A stretch of DNA of 64,000 bases from Chloroflexota bacterium (GCA_919901745.1 CAKKPP010000017.1:1-64000); one strand, 5' to 3'; shown: positions 25,647-35,669, counted from the stretch's first letter. The notes: generated from the letters alone by a model not told the origin. Numbers and translations are program-made.

Positions 25647-26488
25647 CTCGTTGGCTCCCGGGTGGCGAGTTCGGACAGAAGATCCCGGACGAGCGCGGCG
25701 ATCGGCTCGGGATCGCCGATCGGCGCCATGTGCTCGAGACCCGGCAGGTCCACGCGCCGTGCGCCCGGGATCCGCGCGACGAGGGCCTCGGCGATGGGAT
25801 CGTAGATCGGATCGCTGCGCCCGCCGGTCGCGACGATCGTGGGAGCCGTGATGCGACCAAGCCCCGTCGGGTCGAGATCCGGCATCGAGGCGTCGGCGAG
25901 CGCACCGTCGCCCGCGGCGGCGACGGCCGAGCGCGCGCGCCCCGGCAGGGCCTCCCACGTTCCGGGCCCATTGACCGCGTCCAGGAAGACTTCCGCCGCT
26001 GCCGCCCGACCGCCGGCGGCATGGGCGGCGACGAGCGCATGGGGCAATCGGTCGAAGTGGGTCCGAGTCGCGTCGTCGGCAAGCGCCAGGTAGGGCGGCT
26101 CCCAGACCAGGAGCGCCGCGACGCGGTCAGGGTGGCGAGCCGCGAGCTCCAACCCGACAACACCCCCGAAGCTGTGGCCCACCACGACCGCCCGATCCAC
26201 ACCGGCCTCGTCGAGGACACGGACGGTGTCGGCCACGTGCGTGGCGATGGACATCGGCCTCGCCGGCCTGAGCGGCGTTCGACCGCTCCCGCGTCGGTCC
26301 GGGGCGATCACCCGTGCCGCATCTGCCAGCCCTTCGGCGAGATCCCGGAGCGAGGCGGACGAGGCCAACGTGGCATGCAGCAGGAGGACCGTCGGCGCCC
26401 CAGCGGGGCCCGGACGGTCGACGAACGACAGCGAAACCGCCGATCTCGCAGGAAGCGGCAGATCGGATTCCTCGAGAGCCCTGGTCAT
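25643..26488 (-). CDS. Alpha/beta-hydrolase within the menaquinone operon
   Basis: A 281-residue alpha/beta-hydrolase. The complete triad is visible: nucleophile serine in 'VVVGHSFGGVVGLEL', aspartate in 'ATGGRSDPIYDP', histidine in 'LPGLEHMAPIGDP'. The oxyanion-hole region 'VLLLHATLASSASLRDLAEGL' lacks the usual HG. It sits between menE and menG with 4-base overlaps on both sides. A true MenH already exists at 30853-31710, so this is not simply SHCHC synthase. The one step of the pathway without an obvious enzyme here is hydrolysis of DHNA-CoA, and I propose this protein for it. That assignment is inference. Confidence 0.88.
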   Translation of the reverse strand: MTRALEESDLPLPARSAVSLSFVDRPGPAGAPTVLLLHATLASSASLRDLAEGLADAARVIAPDRRGSGRTPLRPARPMSIATHVADTVRVLDEAGVDRAVVVGHSFGGVVGLELAARHPDRVAALLVWEPPYLALADDATRTHFDRLPHALVAAHAAGGRAAAAEVFLDAVNGPGTWEALPGRARSAVAAAGDGALADASMPDLDPTGLGRITAPTIVATGGRSDPIYDPIAEALVARIPGARRVDLPGLEHMAPIGDPEPIAALVRDLLSELATREPTR

Positions 26489-27978
26489 GACTCGCTCTCC
26501 ACGAGAGGTGCGAGCTCCCGGCGGAGAAGCTTGCCGCCCGGCGACCTGGGGATGAGGTCGACGACGACGATCCGTTTCGGCACCTTGAACGATGCAAGCC
26601 GCTCCCGGGCGAAGTCCTGGATTCCCTGGGCGTCCACCGCGCGCCCCGTTCTGGCAACGATGACCGCGACCGGCACACGACCCCAGGTGGGATCGGGGAC
26701 ACCGACCACACCGACGTCGGCCACGTCCGGATGCTCCGCGAGGGCCGCTTCGACCTCGGCCGGCGCGACGTTCTCGCCGCCCGCGACGATCAGGTCGTCC
26801 ATGCGATCGATCACCTCGACGCGGCCGATTTCGTCGATCCGTCCGAGGTCGCCGGTCCGCAGCCACCCGTCGGCGCCGAGAGCGGCTGCGGTCGCCTCGG
26901 CATCGCCGAGGTAGCCGGCGAACACCATCGGACCGCGGACGCGGAGTTCCCCGATCGCGCCCGGCTCGAGAGGCGCCGACTGCGGGTCGGACGGGTCGCA
27001 TGCCCGCAGCTCGACATCGGGGAGGGGTCGGCCGGCGGACCACGGCGCGTCGCTCGCCTCGGTCGTCGGCAGGGCCGTGACGCCCGACGCGGTTTCGGTC
27101 AGCCCGTACGTGGGGATGACCGGCCAGCCCGCGCGCAGGGCGCGGGTCACGAGCGCGGGCGAGATGGGTCCGCCACCCAGGAGGACGGCACGGATGGACG
27201 CCGGCGGGGGATCGTCCTCCATCCGGTCGAGGATCCGATCGAGCTGGATGGCCACGAGCGAGAGGTGGCTCACGGCGACCCCATCCGCGGCCGCACTCCG
27301 GATCGCGTCGAGGATGCCGGCCGCGTCGACGCTGTCGGGGACGACGACCGGCACGCCCGCCGCGGCGGCACGGATGGCGATCCCCAGGCCGGCGACATGC
27401 GCGAGTCCCAGCGAGAGAAGCCAGCCCGTGGCAACCGGGAGGACGCTCGACCACGCCGCCCCGCTGGCCGCAAGACTCGTCGCAGGCAGCCGCGCCAGGC
27501 GGGCCGGGCCGGTGGTGCCGGACGTCGGGACGACGATCGTGCCCGCCTCGTCGGCGATCGGGCCCTCGGCGGCAGCGTCGGGTTGCATTGCCCGCGCCGA
27601 GACGAGCTCGTCGATCATCGTGACAGGGACCGGCAGCATGGCGGCCAGCGCCTCGGCAGACGCCGCATCGGTCGCAACCAGGCCCGCGCCCGACGCCGCG
27701 ACGAGTGCCTGGAGTTCCGCGTCGGCCGCCCGTGGGTGGAGGACCACGAGCTCGAGTGGTGACCGCAGGGCGGCGTGAACGACGGCGATGGACGCCGCGG
27801 ACGGCAGCGCAACGAGTGCCAGGGGCCGTCCGCTGGGCCAGCGCCGCTCAGCCGCCGAGGCCAGCCGATCCAGCTCCGCCCACGTCCAGGTTTCGTCACC
27901 GGCCACCACGGCCGGGCTGCCACCACGGTCCACCGCATGGCGGTGCAGCCACGAAACGATGGGCGGCACGGCGCTCAC
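26485..27978 (-). CDS. menE: o-Succinylbenzoate-CoA ligase
   Basis: About 497 residues, starting at the GTG (27978) that overlaps the menC stop; a GTG one codon upstream is also possible. An ANL-superfamily adenylating enzyme that makes OSB-CoA. Seen: P-loop-like 'IVVPTSGTTGPARLARL', 'IPTYGLTETASGV' (A5 motif), 'GWLRTGDLGRIDEIGRVEVIDRMDDLIVAGGENVAPAEVEAAL' (A7-A8) and the C-terminal 'PRSPGGKLLRRELAPL' with the catalytic lysine (A10). Position next to menC fixes the substrate. Confidence 0.93.
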   Translation of the reverse strand: MSAVPPIVSWLHRHAVDRGGSPAVVAGDETWTWAELDRLASAAERRWPSGRPLALVALPSAASIAVVHAALRSPLELVVLHPRAADAELQALVAASGAGLVATDAASAEALAAMLPVPVTMIDELVSARAMQPDAAAEGPIADEAGTIVVPTSGTTGPARLARLPATSLAASGAAWSSVLPVATGWLLSLGLAHVAGLGIAIRAAAAGVPVVVPDSVDAAGILDAIRSAAADGVAVSHLSLVAIQLDRILDRMEDDPPPASIRAVLLGGGPISPALVTRALRAGWPVIPTYGLTETASGVTALPTTEASDAPWSAGRPLPDVELRACDPSDPQSAPLEPGAIGELRVRGPMVFAGYLGDAEATAAALGADGWLRTGDLGRIDEIGRVEVIDRMDDLIVAGGENVAPAEVEAALAEHPDVADVGVVGVPDPTWGRVPVAVIVARTGRAVDAQGIQDFARERLASFKVPKRIVVVDLIPRSPGGKLLRRELAPLVESES

Positions 27979-29096
27979 CACCGTTCCCCGATGCCGTCCA
28001 CGGCGTGTGCCTGGACCGCACGGTTGTCGAGGCGCAGCCCGGCGAGGTCGCGGCTCACCAGGTGGCCACCGGACACAAGCAGCGGATCGGCGAGCAGGTC
28101 CGTCGTCAGGAGTTCGGCCGTGGCCAGCCCGTGGGCGAGGCGTCGACCATCGACGGAGTGACGGTCCAGACTCGCTGCAAGGGCCAGGCCGGCGGCGATC
28201 CCGACGCCCGTTTCCAGGAGGTTCGACACGACGACCCGGACGCCGGCCGCCGCCGCGAGGTCGCCGATCGCGTGGGCGGCCCGGATGCCGCCCAGGCGCG
28301 CCGGCTTGAGCACCAGGACGTCCGCCGCCGCGGCTTCGACGACGGCCCGGGCGCCCGCGACGTCGACGATCGATTCGTCGACCGCGATCCGTCCGCCGAA
28401 CGAGCGACGGAGATCGGCCAGGGCATGGAGTTCCGATCCGTCCGACGCCAGCGGCTGCTCGACATACTCAAGGTCGAGCGGCTCGAGTGCGCGCAGAGCG
28501 GCTCGCGCCGTCGTCATGTCCCACGCTCCGTTCACGTCGAGCCGGAGGCCCACGTCAGCACCGACTGCCGCACGGACCGCAGTGATCCGTTGGACGAGCG
28601 CCTCGATCGACGACTCCCTCCCGCCCTTGAGCTTCAGGCTCGCGAATCCCGCGGCGACCGCAGCTTCCGCGGCAGCCACGACGTCGTCGATCGCGCCGCC
28701 ATCGATGGTCGCGTTGACGGGCACCGCGACGCCGTACGACGCCATCCCGCCCGGTACGGGCGCCCGCCCGCAACCGATCAGGGCCGCCTCCAGTCCGGCG
28801 CGGATCGCGGCCGGCAGCGCCTCGGCGGCGAGGAGCAGCTCGGGTGCGGTTCCGGTGGCGATGGCCTCGATCGTCTTGCGCACCTCCGTGGCGACGAGGT
28901 CGACCTCGCGCGGGCGCGCTGCCGGCTCGAGGGGTACCTCACCGAATCCGGCTCGCCCGTCAGCGTCGCGCAGCCGAACGATCCATGCGTCGCGCGTCGC
29001 CCAGGTGCCGGTTGCGGTCGCGAACGGTCGTCGAAGCTGGATCCGGACGTGCACCGCGGCCGCGGCGAGATGTCGGACGGATGCGCGCGTCGTCAT
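27975..29096 (-). CDS. menC: o-Succinylbenzoate synthase
   Basis: A 373-residue enolase-superfamily enzyme that dehydrates SHCHC to o-succinylbenzoate. Catalytic residues seen: lysine pair in 'FASLKLKGG', metal ligands D in 'GLRLDVNGAWD', E in 'LEYVEQPL' and D in 'RIAVDESI', and the second catalytic lysine in 'VLVLKPARLGGIR'. The N-terminal capping domain starts 'VRHLAAAAVHVRIQLRRPFATATGTWATRDAWIV'. Length is normal. It lies 3 bases downstream of menA and overlaps menE. Confidence 0.94.
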   Translation of the reverse strand: MTTRASVRHLAAAAVHVRIQLRRPFATATGTWATRDAWIVRLRDADGRAGFGEVPLEPAARPREVDLVATEVRKTIEAIATGTAPELLLAAEALPAAIRAGLEAALIGCGRAPVPGGMASYGVAVPVNATIDGGAIDDVVAAAEAAVAAGFASLKLKGGRESSIEALVQRITAVRAAVGADVGLRLDVNGAWDMTTARAALRALEPLDLEYVEQPLASDGSELHALADLRRSFGGRIAVDESIVDVAGARAVVEAAAADVLVLKPARLGGIRAAHAIGDLAAAAGVRVVVSNLLETGVGIAAGLALAASLDRHSVDGRRLAHGLATAELLTTDLLADPLLVSGGHLVSRDLAGLRLDNRAVQAHAVDGIGERW

Positions 29097-29099
29097 TCC

Positions 29100-30035
29100 T
29101 CAGGATCCGCCGAGGGCAAGGCCGACCGCGAACAACAGTGCGGCAACAAGCGACAGGCGCGCCGTCGAACGAAGGACCGGGTTGAGGTTGCGCCGATCGC
29201 GATCGTCTGCGGTGGCGAGGATCTCGCGGATCGGACCGATGGCCAGGGGGAGCGTGGCGAGCGGCAGGAGCACCGTCGGCCCGACCGTCCCGCCGACGGC
29301 GAGCAGGACCGGGATCACGGCCGCGACCGCCAGCAGCGCCAGGTACTCGGTCTTCGCGAATCGCTCACCGAACATCACGGCCAGCGTGCGCTTGTCGGCG
29401 GCCCGATCGGTGGGGATGTCGCGCAGGTTGTTCACGACGAGGATCGCCGTCACCAGCGCCCCAACGGGGATCGCCGCCGCGAAGAAGAGGGGCTCGAGCG
29501 TCCTCGTCTGGAGGTACGCGGTGCCGACGACAGCCACCAGCCCGAAGAAGACGAACACGAAGACCTCGCCGAGGCCACGATACCCGTACGGCCATGGCCC
29601 ACCGGTGTAGGCGATCGCCGCGACGATCGCGAGCGCGCCGACCACGAGGAGGATCGGGCCGCCGACACTGACGAGGTAGAGGCCCACGAGCCCGGCCGCG
29701 ACGACCACGACCGCGATCCCGCGACGCAACGCCGCCGGCGTGAGCAGGCCTGCGGCCGCCGCGCGCATGGGCCCGAGGCGATCCGGCGTGTCGGCGCCGC
29801 GCTCGAAGTCGGCAAGGTCGTTCGACAGGTTCGCGACCACCTGGAGCAGGAGTGCCACGACGAGGCACGCAACGGCGGTGTCGAGACGGAACGGCGTGCC
29901 CACGGTCAGCGCCGCGCCCAGCCCGACCAGCACCGGACCGACCGCCGCCGGCAGCGTCGCGGGCCGGGCCGCCATGAGCCAGACCCGGAGCGGATCGGCC
30001 GTCGTCGCAGGCGTGCCGGCGATGGGCTCGCTCAC
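29100..30035 (-). CDS. menA: 1,4-Dihydroxy-2-naphthoate polyprenyltransferase
   Basis: A 311-residue UbiA-family membrane prenyltransferase; GTG start at 30035 overlaps the menB stop. It joins the isoprenoid chain to DHNA with loss of CO2. About eight to nine membrane helices are evident. The two Asp-rich motifs are present: '[18 protein letters not shown]' (N-D-x-x-D) and '[19 protein letters not shown]' (D-x-x-x-D). '[20 protein letters not shown]' is the typical start. The polyprenyl diphosphate synthase is not in the window. Confidence 0.94.
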   Translation of the reverse strand: MSEPIAGTPATTADPLRVWLMAARPATLPAAVGPVLVGLGAALTVGTPFRLDTAVACLVVALLLQVVANLSNDLADFERGADTPDRLGPMRAAAAGLLTPAALRRGIAVVVVAAGLVGLYLVSVGGPILLVVGALAIVAAIAYTGGPWPYGYRGLGEVFVFVFFGLVAVVGTAYLQTRTLEPLFFAAAIPVGALVTAILVVNNLRDIPTDRAADKRTLAVMFGERFAKTEYLALLAVAAVIPVLLAVGGTVGPTVLLPLATLPLAIGPIREILATADDRDRRNLNPVLRSTARLSLVAALLFAVGLALGGS

Positions 30036-30856
30036 GGCCGGCGCGGGTACTTGCGGAAGTCGGGCTCGCGCTTCTCGAGAAACGCCTTCGATCCTTCGTG
30101 CGCCTCTTCGGTCGTGTAGTAGAGGCCCGTCGCGTTCCCCGCGAATTCCTGGAGGCCGGCGAGGCCGTCGGTGGCCACCAGGAACGCGGACTTCAGGAAG
30201 CGGATCGCGGTCGGGCTCATGGCCAGGATCTCGTGGGCCCACTGGACCCCCTCCGATTCGAGATCGGCGAGCGGCACGACCCGGTTGACGAGGCCCATGT
30301 CGAGCGCCTCCGCGGCGGAGTACCGGCGGCACAGGAACCAGATCTCCTTCGCCTTCTTGTCGCCGACCAGGCGAGCCAGCAGCCCGATCCCGAATCCGGC
30401 ATCGAAACTGCCGACGCGCGGCCCAACCTGGCCGAAGATCGCGTTCTCGGACGCGATCGAGAGGTCGCACACGATGTGCAGCACGTGCCCGCCACCGATC
30501 GCAAACCCGTTGACCAGGGCAATGACCGGGACCGGCAGCGAGCGGATCTGGCGCTGGAAGTCCAGGACATTGAGGCGGGCCATCCCGTCGCCACCGACAT
30601 AGCCACCCTGGCCCTTGACGTTGAGGTCGCCCCCGGCGCAGAACGCCTCGTCGCCGGCCCCCGTGAGGAGGACACATCCGATCGAGCTGTCGTCGCGGAT
30701 CCGGGCGAACGCGTCGATCAGCTGGCTCACCGTCTCGGGGCGGAACGCGTTGCGGACCTCCTGGCGATCGATCGTCACCCGCGCGATCCCGGTCCCGGAA
30801 TACTCGTAGCGGATGTCCGAGTAGTCGACGACGCTGGTCCAGGTGACGTCGGTCAT
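30032..30856 (-). CDS. menB: 1,4-Dihydroxy-2-naphthoyl-CoA synthase
   Basis: A 274-residue crotonase-fold enzyme that closes the second ring of OSB-CoA. Seen: '[32 protein letters not shown]', the oxyanion-hole segment '[18 protein letters not shown]', '[23 protein letters not shown]', '[12 protein letters not shown]' with the catalytic aspartate region, and the MenB-specific C-terminus '[24 protein letters not shown]'. Overlaps menH (ATGA) and menA. Confidence 0.96.
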   Translation of the reverse strand: MTDVTWTSVVDYSDIRYEYSGTGIARVTIDRQEVRNAFRPETVSQLIDAFARIRDDSSIGCVLLTGAGDEAFCAGGDLNVKGQGGYVGGDGMARLNVLDFQRQIRSLPVPVIALVNGFAIGGGHVLHIVCDLSIASENAIFGQVGPRVGSFDAGFGIGLLARLVGDKKAKEIWFLCRRYSAAEALDMGLVNRVVPLADLESEGVQWAHEILAMSPTAIRFLKSAFLVATDGLAGLQEFAGNATGLYYTTEEAHEGSKAFLEKREPDFRKYPRRP

Positions 30857-31710
30857 GGCGATCTCCTGTGGGGGGACGAAGGGACGGCGACGAGAGCGTC
30901 GATCCGATCAAGCGCTGTCGCGAGCCACGCCGCGAACGATCCGGGGGCCTCGCGGTGCGGGGCGTGACCGACGCCGTCGAGGACCTCGAGGGTGGCGCCG
31001 GGGATGCCCGACGTGACGATCCGTGCCCGGGTCAGACCGGTCTCGTCGAGCGATCCGGCGAGGATCGCAGCTGGGACGGCGATCCTCGCAAGGTCGGCGT
31101 GGAGCGGCGTCATCGCGCCCTGGCCGGCGCCCCGCAGGGCAGCGGCGAGCGCGGCCGCGTCGTTGGCGCGGCGGCGATCCTCGAGGTCGCGGCGGACGGC
31201 GTCGGGGAGGCGCCGCTCGCTGGCGAAGACCGGCCGGTCCCCCCATCGCCGGGCAAACGCATCGATCCCGTCACGCTCGAGATCGTCGGCGAGCGCTTCG
31301 TCTGAGGCTCGTCGACGCTGACGCTCCGCGGGGTCGGCGATCCCGGCCGACGGGCTCTCGAGCGCGAGACCCGTGACCTGTTCCGGGTGATCGATGGCGA
31401 ACTGGAGGGCGATACGGGCACCGTACGAGTACCCGACGACGCCCACGTGACCCAGGCCGAGTTGTTCGACAGCGGCCGCGAGATCGACCGATTGCCGTTC
31501 GAGTGCATAGCGCGCCGGGTCGGCCGGCCGCGACGACGACCCGTGCCCGAGAAGGTCGATCGCGACCGCGGTGCGTGACGCCGAGATCGCCGCAGTGAAC
31601 GGCGCCCAATCGGTCGCGCTGCCGCTGAACCCGTGCAGGAACACGACTGGCGGGCCGCTCCCGGACACCGTCGCCTCGTAGCTGACGTCGCCCAGGTGGA
31701 TCGCGGTCAT
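30853..31710 (-). CDS. menH: 2-Succinyl-6-hydroxy-2,4-cyclohexadiene-1-carboxylate synthase
   Basis: A 285-residue alpha/beta-hydrolase-fold lyase that eliminates pyruvate from SEPHCHC. Seen: '[17 protein letters not shown]' oxyanion segment, serine in '[17 protein letters not shown]' (the MenH pattern G-Y-S-x-G-[AG]-R), the MenH-typical '[25 protein letters not shown]', aspartate in 'LAGSLDETG' and histidine in '[11 protein letters not shown]'. It lies directly after menD with an ATGA overlap, the usual place for menH. Confidence 0.92.
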   Translation of the reverse strand: MTAIHLGDVSYEATVSGSGPPVVFLHGFSGSATDWAPFTAAISASRTAVAIDLLGHGSSSRPADPARYALERQSVDLAAAVEQLGLGHVGVVGYSYGARIALQFAIDHPEQVTGLALESPSAGIADPAERQRRRASDEALADDLERDGIDAFARRWGDRPVFASERRLPDAVRRDLEDRRRANDAAALAAALRGAGQGAMTPLHADLARIAVPAAILAGSLDETGLTRARIVTSGIPGATLEVLDGVGHAPHREAPGSFAAWLATALDRIDALVAVPSSPHRRSP

Positions 31711-33491
31711 CCGGACACCCGGTCGGCCAGTGCGGCCCCGACGATCGCGGCCACCTCGCGGTGGAGGACGACGTTCCGTGCCCGGTCCGTCCGAAGCTCG
31801 AGCACGTGGATGCCGGGCTGCCCAACGATCTCGCCGAGGATCGGCTCCATGGTCCGGGCGTCGACGAGCCGGTGCTCGAAGCCGAAGGCCTGGACGAGCG
31901 GCCCCAGTTCGATGCCGTGCGGCGTCCCGAACAGCTCCTCGTAGCGCGCCGGCAAGCCCACGGCCGGCGCATCGGTCGCTGCCTGCGCCAGGAACGAGAA
32001 GATGCCGCCGCCGTCGTTGTTCACGAGGACGATCGTCAAGGACAGGTCGTGGAGCCGGGCGGCGACGAACGCCCCGAGGTCGTGGAGGAACGACAGGTCA
32101 CCCACGACGAGTGCGACCGGCCCCGCGCTGACCGCCGCCGAGCCGAGTGCCGTGGAGATGACCCCGTCGATGCCGTTGGCGCCGCGGTTGGAGCGGATGG
32201 CGATCGACCGGTCCGTCGACGGGAACCAGCCGTCGAGATCGCGGACCGGCATCGAGTTGCCGGCCCACAGGACGCTGCCGTCGGGCAGGGCGCGGGCGAG
32301 GGCGGGGAACGGCGAGCCCTCGAACGGCTCCTCGAGCTGCGCCGACCATGCGTTCATCGCCTCGCCGGCGATCCGCTCCGCGTCCAGCCAGTCGCTCACC
32401 CAGGTGGGCCCGGACGCTCCGCTTGGCCGGCCTGCCGTCAGGCGATCCGCGAGTCCGTCGGCAGTGGCGACGGCATCGGCGTGGACGTGCGTCGCCGGCA
32501 CGAGAGCCGCCTCGCGCCAGCCGGCGTCGCCGTCGACGACGAAGAGTTCGGGCCGGGTTGCGCGCAGGAGCTCGGTGAACGGCTTCGACGTGGGCATCGC
32601 CCCGAACCGGATGACGATGGTGGGACGGTGGGCGTCGATCCAGGGACCGACCCGAACCAGCTGGTCGCCCCGCGCGATGACGTTCGAGCGGTCGTGCGCT
32701 CCCGCGCGCAGGCCGGACAGCGGATCGGCCACGATCGGGAAGCCGGTCGAGGCGGCGAGTCGGGCGAGCGAGGAGGGCAGCTTCGCGTCGTCGGCGGGGC
32801 CGGCGACGATGAGGCCACGTTCGTGGACCGCCAGCCGCGCCGCAACGACGTCCAGGCCCACGCCGTCCAGTCGTCGAGCGCCCGCGACGACGCCGGTGAA
32901 CGGGACGCGGTTCTCGGCGGACCCCGGGGCCGAGGCGATGGCGCCGAGGGATCCCGCCGGCACCAACGGCTCGCGGAAGGGTGCGTCGATGTGGACCGGC
33001 CCGGCCGGTCCGGCGAGCGCGGTCGCGACGGCGCGTCCGGCCACGGAGCGGAGATGGGCCAGGGTCTCGGGCGCGCCGTCGATGAGCGGCAGCTCCGTGT
33101 ACCACTTCGCGTGGCGGCCGTAGAGGTGGACCTGGTCGATCGTCTGCGGTGCGCCGACATCGCGCAGTTCCGCGGGGCGGTCGGCGGTGAGGACGACGAG
33201 AGGAACACGCGCGAGCGACGCCTCGACGACGGCCGGCGCGAAGTTGACCGCCGCCGTCCCCGAGGTGCCGAGCAGGACCGCGGCCCGGCCCGTGGTCCGC
33301 GCCATCCCGAGCGCGACGTATCCCGCCGAGCGCTCGTCGAGCAGGACCCGGAGCCGGATCCCGGGATGAGCCCGCAGCGCAAGGACGAGCGGCGTGGATC
33401 GCGACCCTGGGCAGGCGACCGCGTCGCTGACGCCGGCTCGGACGAGTTCCTCGGTGAACGCGCGCAGGCCCTCGGCCACGGCGGCGCTCAC
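31707..33491 (-). CDS. menD: SEPHCHC synthase (MenD)
   Basis: A 594-residue thiamine-diphosphate enzyme, GTG start at 33491 overlapping the menF stop. It adds 2-oxoglutarate-derived succinic semialdehyde to isochorismate. Seen: 'VACPGSRSTPLVLALRAHP' and 'LDERSAGYVALGMARTTGRAAVLLGTSGTAAVNFAPAVVEA' with the catalytic glutamate, 'LTADRPAELRDVGAPQTIDQVHLYG', and the cofactor-binding 'LVVGDLSFLHDLGAF … LTIVLVNNDGGGIFSFL' (GD…NN). Length fits. Confidence 0.95.
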   Translation of the reverse strand: MSAAVAEGLRAFTEELVRAGVSDAVACPGSRSTPLVLALRAHPGIRLRVLLDERSAGYVALGMARTTGRAAVLLGTSGTAAVNFAPAVVEASLARVPLVVLTADRPAELRDVGAPQTIDQVHLYGRHAKWYTELPLIDGAPETLAHLRSVAGRAVATALAGPAGPVHIDAPFREPLVPAGSLGAIASAPGSAENRVPFTGVVAGARRLDGVGLDVVAARLAVHERGLIVAGPADDAKLPSSLARLAASTGFPIVADPLSGLRAGAHDRSNVIARGDQLVRVGPWIDAHRPTIVIRFGAMPTSKPFTELLRATRPELFVVDGDAGWREAALVPATHVHADAVATADGLADRLTAGRPSGASGPTWVSDWLDAERIAGEAMNAWSAQLEEPFEGSPFPALARALPDGSVLWAGNSMPVRDLDGWFPSTDRSIAIRSNRGANGIDGVISTALGSAAVSAGPVALVVGDLSFLHDLGAFVAARLHDLSLTIVLVNNDGGGIFSFLAQAATDAPAVGLPARYEELFGTPHGIELGPLVQAFGFEHRLVDARTMEPILGEIVGQPGIHVLELRTDRARNVVLHREVAAIVGAALADRVSG

Positions 33492-34957
33492 AGTCCCTCC
33501 TCCGGGCGCCCCAGGGCAGACGCCACCGCCCGGAGCTTGATCGTGGATTCGGCCCACTCCCGATCGGGATCCGAATCGGCGACGATCCCGCACCCCGCGA
33601 ACAGCGTCGCCTTCGTCCGTTCGACGATCCCGCAGCGCAGGGCCACCGACAGCTCGCCGTCGCCGTCGGCACCGAGCCAGCCGATCGGGCCGGCATACCA
33701 ACCGCGGTCGAAGCCTTCGTGCTCATCGATCATCGCCAGGGCGAGTTCACGGGGCTCCCCGCCCACGGCCGGCGTCGGGTGCAGCCGCTCGGCCAGCTGG
33801 AGCAGGCCGACGCGCTCCCGAAGCGTGCCCTCGACCTCACTGACAAGGTGCTGGACGTGGCGCAGGGCGAGGACGCGCGGCGCCTCCGAGATGCGCAGCT
33901 CGGTCGTGATCGGCAGGAGCTGTTCGCGCAGGGTGGCGACGACCACGCCGTGCTCCTCGCGCTCCTTGTCGGAGGCGAGGACCTGGGCGGCGAAGGCCGC
34001 GTCCGTCGCCGCGTCGACACCGCGGGCGACCGTGCCGGCGATCGCGGCCGACCAGAATCGCCGACCCTCGGTTCGAACCAGGCGCTCCGGCGTGGCTCCC
34101 AGGAACGTCCGACCCTCGCGGCGGAACGCGTAGATCGTCGATTCGGGGGCGCTCAGCGCGAGGCGTCGGAGGGCGTTGGGGACATCGAATTCGAGCGGGG
34201 ACGTGATGTCGACACGCCGCGCAAGGACGACCTTCTCCAGCCGGCCACGCCCCACCGCGCCGCTGAGGAGGCCGACGAGACCGTCCCACGTAGCCTCGTC
34301 GGGTTGCTCATGGACGATGCGGAGCGGGGCGGTGACGGGCCGCGCCGCCAGCCCGGCCGCGCTCGGGGCCAGCTCCCGGGCGCGTCCGGAGAGTCGGTCG
34401 AAGAGGGCCTCAAGGCGACCTGCCTCCCTGAAGCCGCTGGTCGATGGCTGACCGGCGCCGCCATCCAGCAGGCTGCCGGTAAGCCATGTGCCGCCGGGGG
34501 TCGCCGCGACCGTGATGCTGTGGAGGGCCAGCGACGAGGCACCGAACGGTCCCCACGGGTCGGAAGCGTCCGGAGTTCGACCCGAGAATCCCAGCCCGCC
34601 GAGCAGCACGGGACCCACCGCGCCGATCTCCGGGCCGGTGCCGATCCGTGCGCCGTTGAGCAGCTCCCGCCAGGCGGTCTCCGCCACCCGGAAGCGGTCG
34701 TCACCGGCCGGGCCGATCGACCAGGCTGCGCCGATCCCGACGAACGCGCTCGTGTCGACCGGTCGCATCAGAAGCGCGGCCTCCTCCCTGGCCTCGATGG
34801 CCGCCGCATACAGGGCGATCGGATCGAGCGGGGCAATCGGGATGCTGGCCGAGACGAGGTGCGACGCCGTGGCCCCGGCGTCCGGCCCGATCAGCGCCCG
34901 CAGCGCCTCGCCGAGATGCGCCGAGACGTCGGCATCGGGCAGGCGGAGGGCGTTCAC
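33488..34957 (-). CDS. menF: Isochorismate synthase
   Basis: A 489-residue chorismate-utilising enzyme, GTG start at 34957 overlapping the TetR stop. It isomerises chorismate to isochorismate, the entry to menaquinone synthesis. Seen in the C-terminal catalytic domain: 'RGRLEKVVLARRVDI' with the general-base lysine, 'FLGATPERLVRTEGRRFWSAAIAGTVARG' , 'LASDKEREEHGVVV', 'HPTPAVGGEPRELALAMIDEHEGFDRGWYAGPIGWLGADGDGELSVALR' and 'LFAGCGIVADSDPDREWAESTIKLRAV'. The N-terminal ~200 residues are the usual variable half. Confidence 0.94.
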   Translation of the reverse strand: MNALRLPDADVSAHLGEALRALIGPDAGATASHLVSASIPIAPLDPIALYAAAIEAREEAALLMRPVDTSAFVGIGAAWSIGPAGDDRFRVAETAWRELLNGARIGTGPEIGAVGPVLLGGLGFSGRTPDASDPWGPFGASSLALHSITVAATPGGTWLTGSLLDGGAGQPSTSGFREAGRLEALFDRLSGRARELAPSAAGLAARPVTAPLRIVHEQPDEATWDGLVGLLSGAVGRGRLEKVVLARRVDITSPLEFDVPNALRRLALSAPESTIYAFRREGRTFLGATPERLVRTEGRRFWSAAIAGTVARGVDAATDAAFAAQVLASDKEREEHGVVVATLREQLLPITTELRISEAPRVLALRHVQHLVSEVEGTLRERVGLLQLAERLHPTPAVGGEPRELALAMIDEHEGFDRGWYAGPIGWLGADGDGELSVALRCGIVERTKATLFAGCGIVADSDPDREWAESTIKLRAVASALGRPEEGL

Positions 34958-35625
34958 TGCACCGCTTCCGGGAACTGGCCGGGCCCGGATTCGGTCGGGA
35001 CCGCGGCGATCCGCGTCTCTGGCACGGCGACGCTGCGCAGGAGCACGGCCCGCAGCGTGGGGTAGGCACCCTCGAGGCGCGCCGGGTTCTCGGCCAGCAG
35101 CCACCGAGCCACGACCTCGTTGAGCGCCCCGAACCAGGCGATGCTCGCGACGCGAGTGTCGAGCGGCGGGATGATCCCGGCGCCGACGGCCTCGTCCAGG
35201 TAACCCTCGATGAGGGCGGCGAAGCGGGCGTGCAGCGCGTTTGTCTCGGCCTGGAACGCCCGTCCGGCCCCGATCGCGTCGAGAAACAGGAGTCTCGCCG
35301 TGGTTCGATGCCCGGCGAACGTGGCAAGGACGGTGCGGATCGCAATCTCCGCCCGGGCGATCGGGTCGGACTCCGCGGCGACGGCTTTCTCGACCTTGGA
35401 GATGAGCTTGTCGGCGGTCGTCCGCATCAACTCGCGGAAGATCGCCTCCTTGGTCGGGAAGTGGAAGTAGATCCCTCCCTTCGATGTCCTGGCCGAAGCC
35501 GCGATGTCATCCACGACGGTGTCGCGATAGCCACGCCGCGAGAACGCGTTGAACGCACCGTCGAGGATCGCCTCACGGCGCGTCCGCTCCGGTTCCGCCG
35601 GCGAGGTTCGCTTGCGGGACGGCAT
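34954..35625 (-). CDS. TetR-family regulator heading the menaquinone operon
   Basis: A 223-residue TetR-type protein. N-terminal HTH (~18-64): 'RREAILDGAFNAFSRRGYRDTVVDDIAASARTSKGGIYFHFPTKEAIF'. The C-terminal ligand/dimer domain is helical, with 'ARLLFLDAIGAGRAFQAETNALHARFAALIEGYL', reminiscent of regulators that bind acyl-CoA or other lipophilic ligands. Its stop overlaps the menF start, so it is the first cistron. A perfect 24-bp palindrome just upstream of the gene and downstream of a -10 box is the expected operator, giving autorepression of the whole operon. The same site could also affect the divergent cyclase array. Confidence 0.92.
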   Translation of the reverse strand: MPSRKRTSPAEPERTRREAILDGAFNAFSRRGYRDTVVDDIAASARTSKGGIYFHFPTKEAIFRELMRTTADKLISKVEKAVAAESDPIARAEIAIRTVLATFAGHRTTARLLFLDAIGAGRAFQAETNALHARFAALIEGYLDEAVGAGIIPPLDTRVASIAWFGALNEVVARWLLAENPARLEGAYPTLRAVLLRSVAVPETRIAAVPTESGPGQFPEAVQ

Positions 35626-35669
35626 GGCATTTCACTCGCTTGGAGGCTGCCCGGCGGGGCGCCTCACGG

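Noticed and set aside
27705-30119. An 804-codon open frame on the + strand across menE, menC and menA
   Set aside because: It is the antisense shadow of three well-recognised enzymes; its product is low-complexity R/P/G/D-rich with no domain. High GC creates many such frames.
31761-34133. A 790-codon + strand frame over menD/menF
   Set aside because: Antisense shadow of menD and menF; composition is repetitive Arg/Asp/Gly without any family feature.
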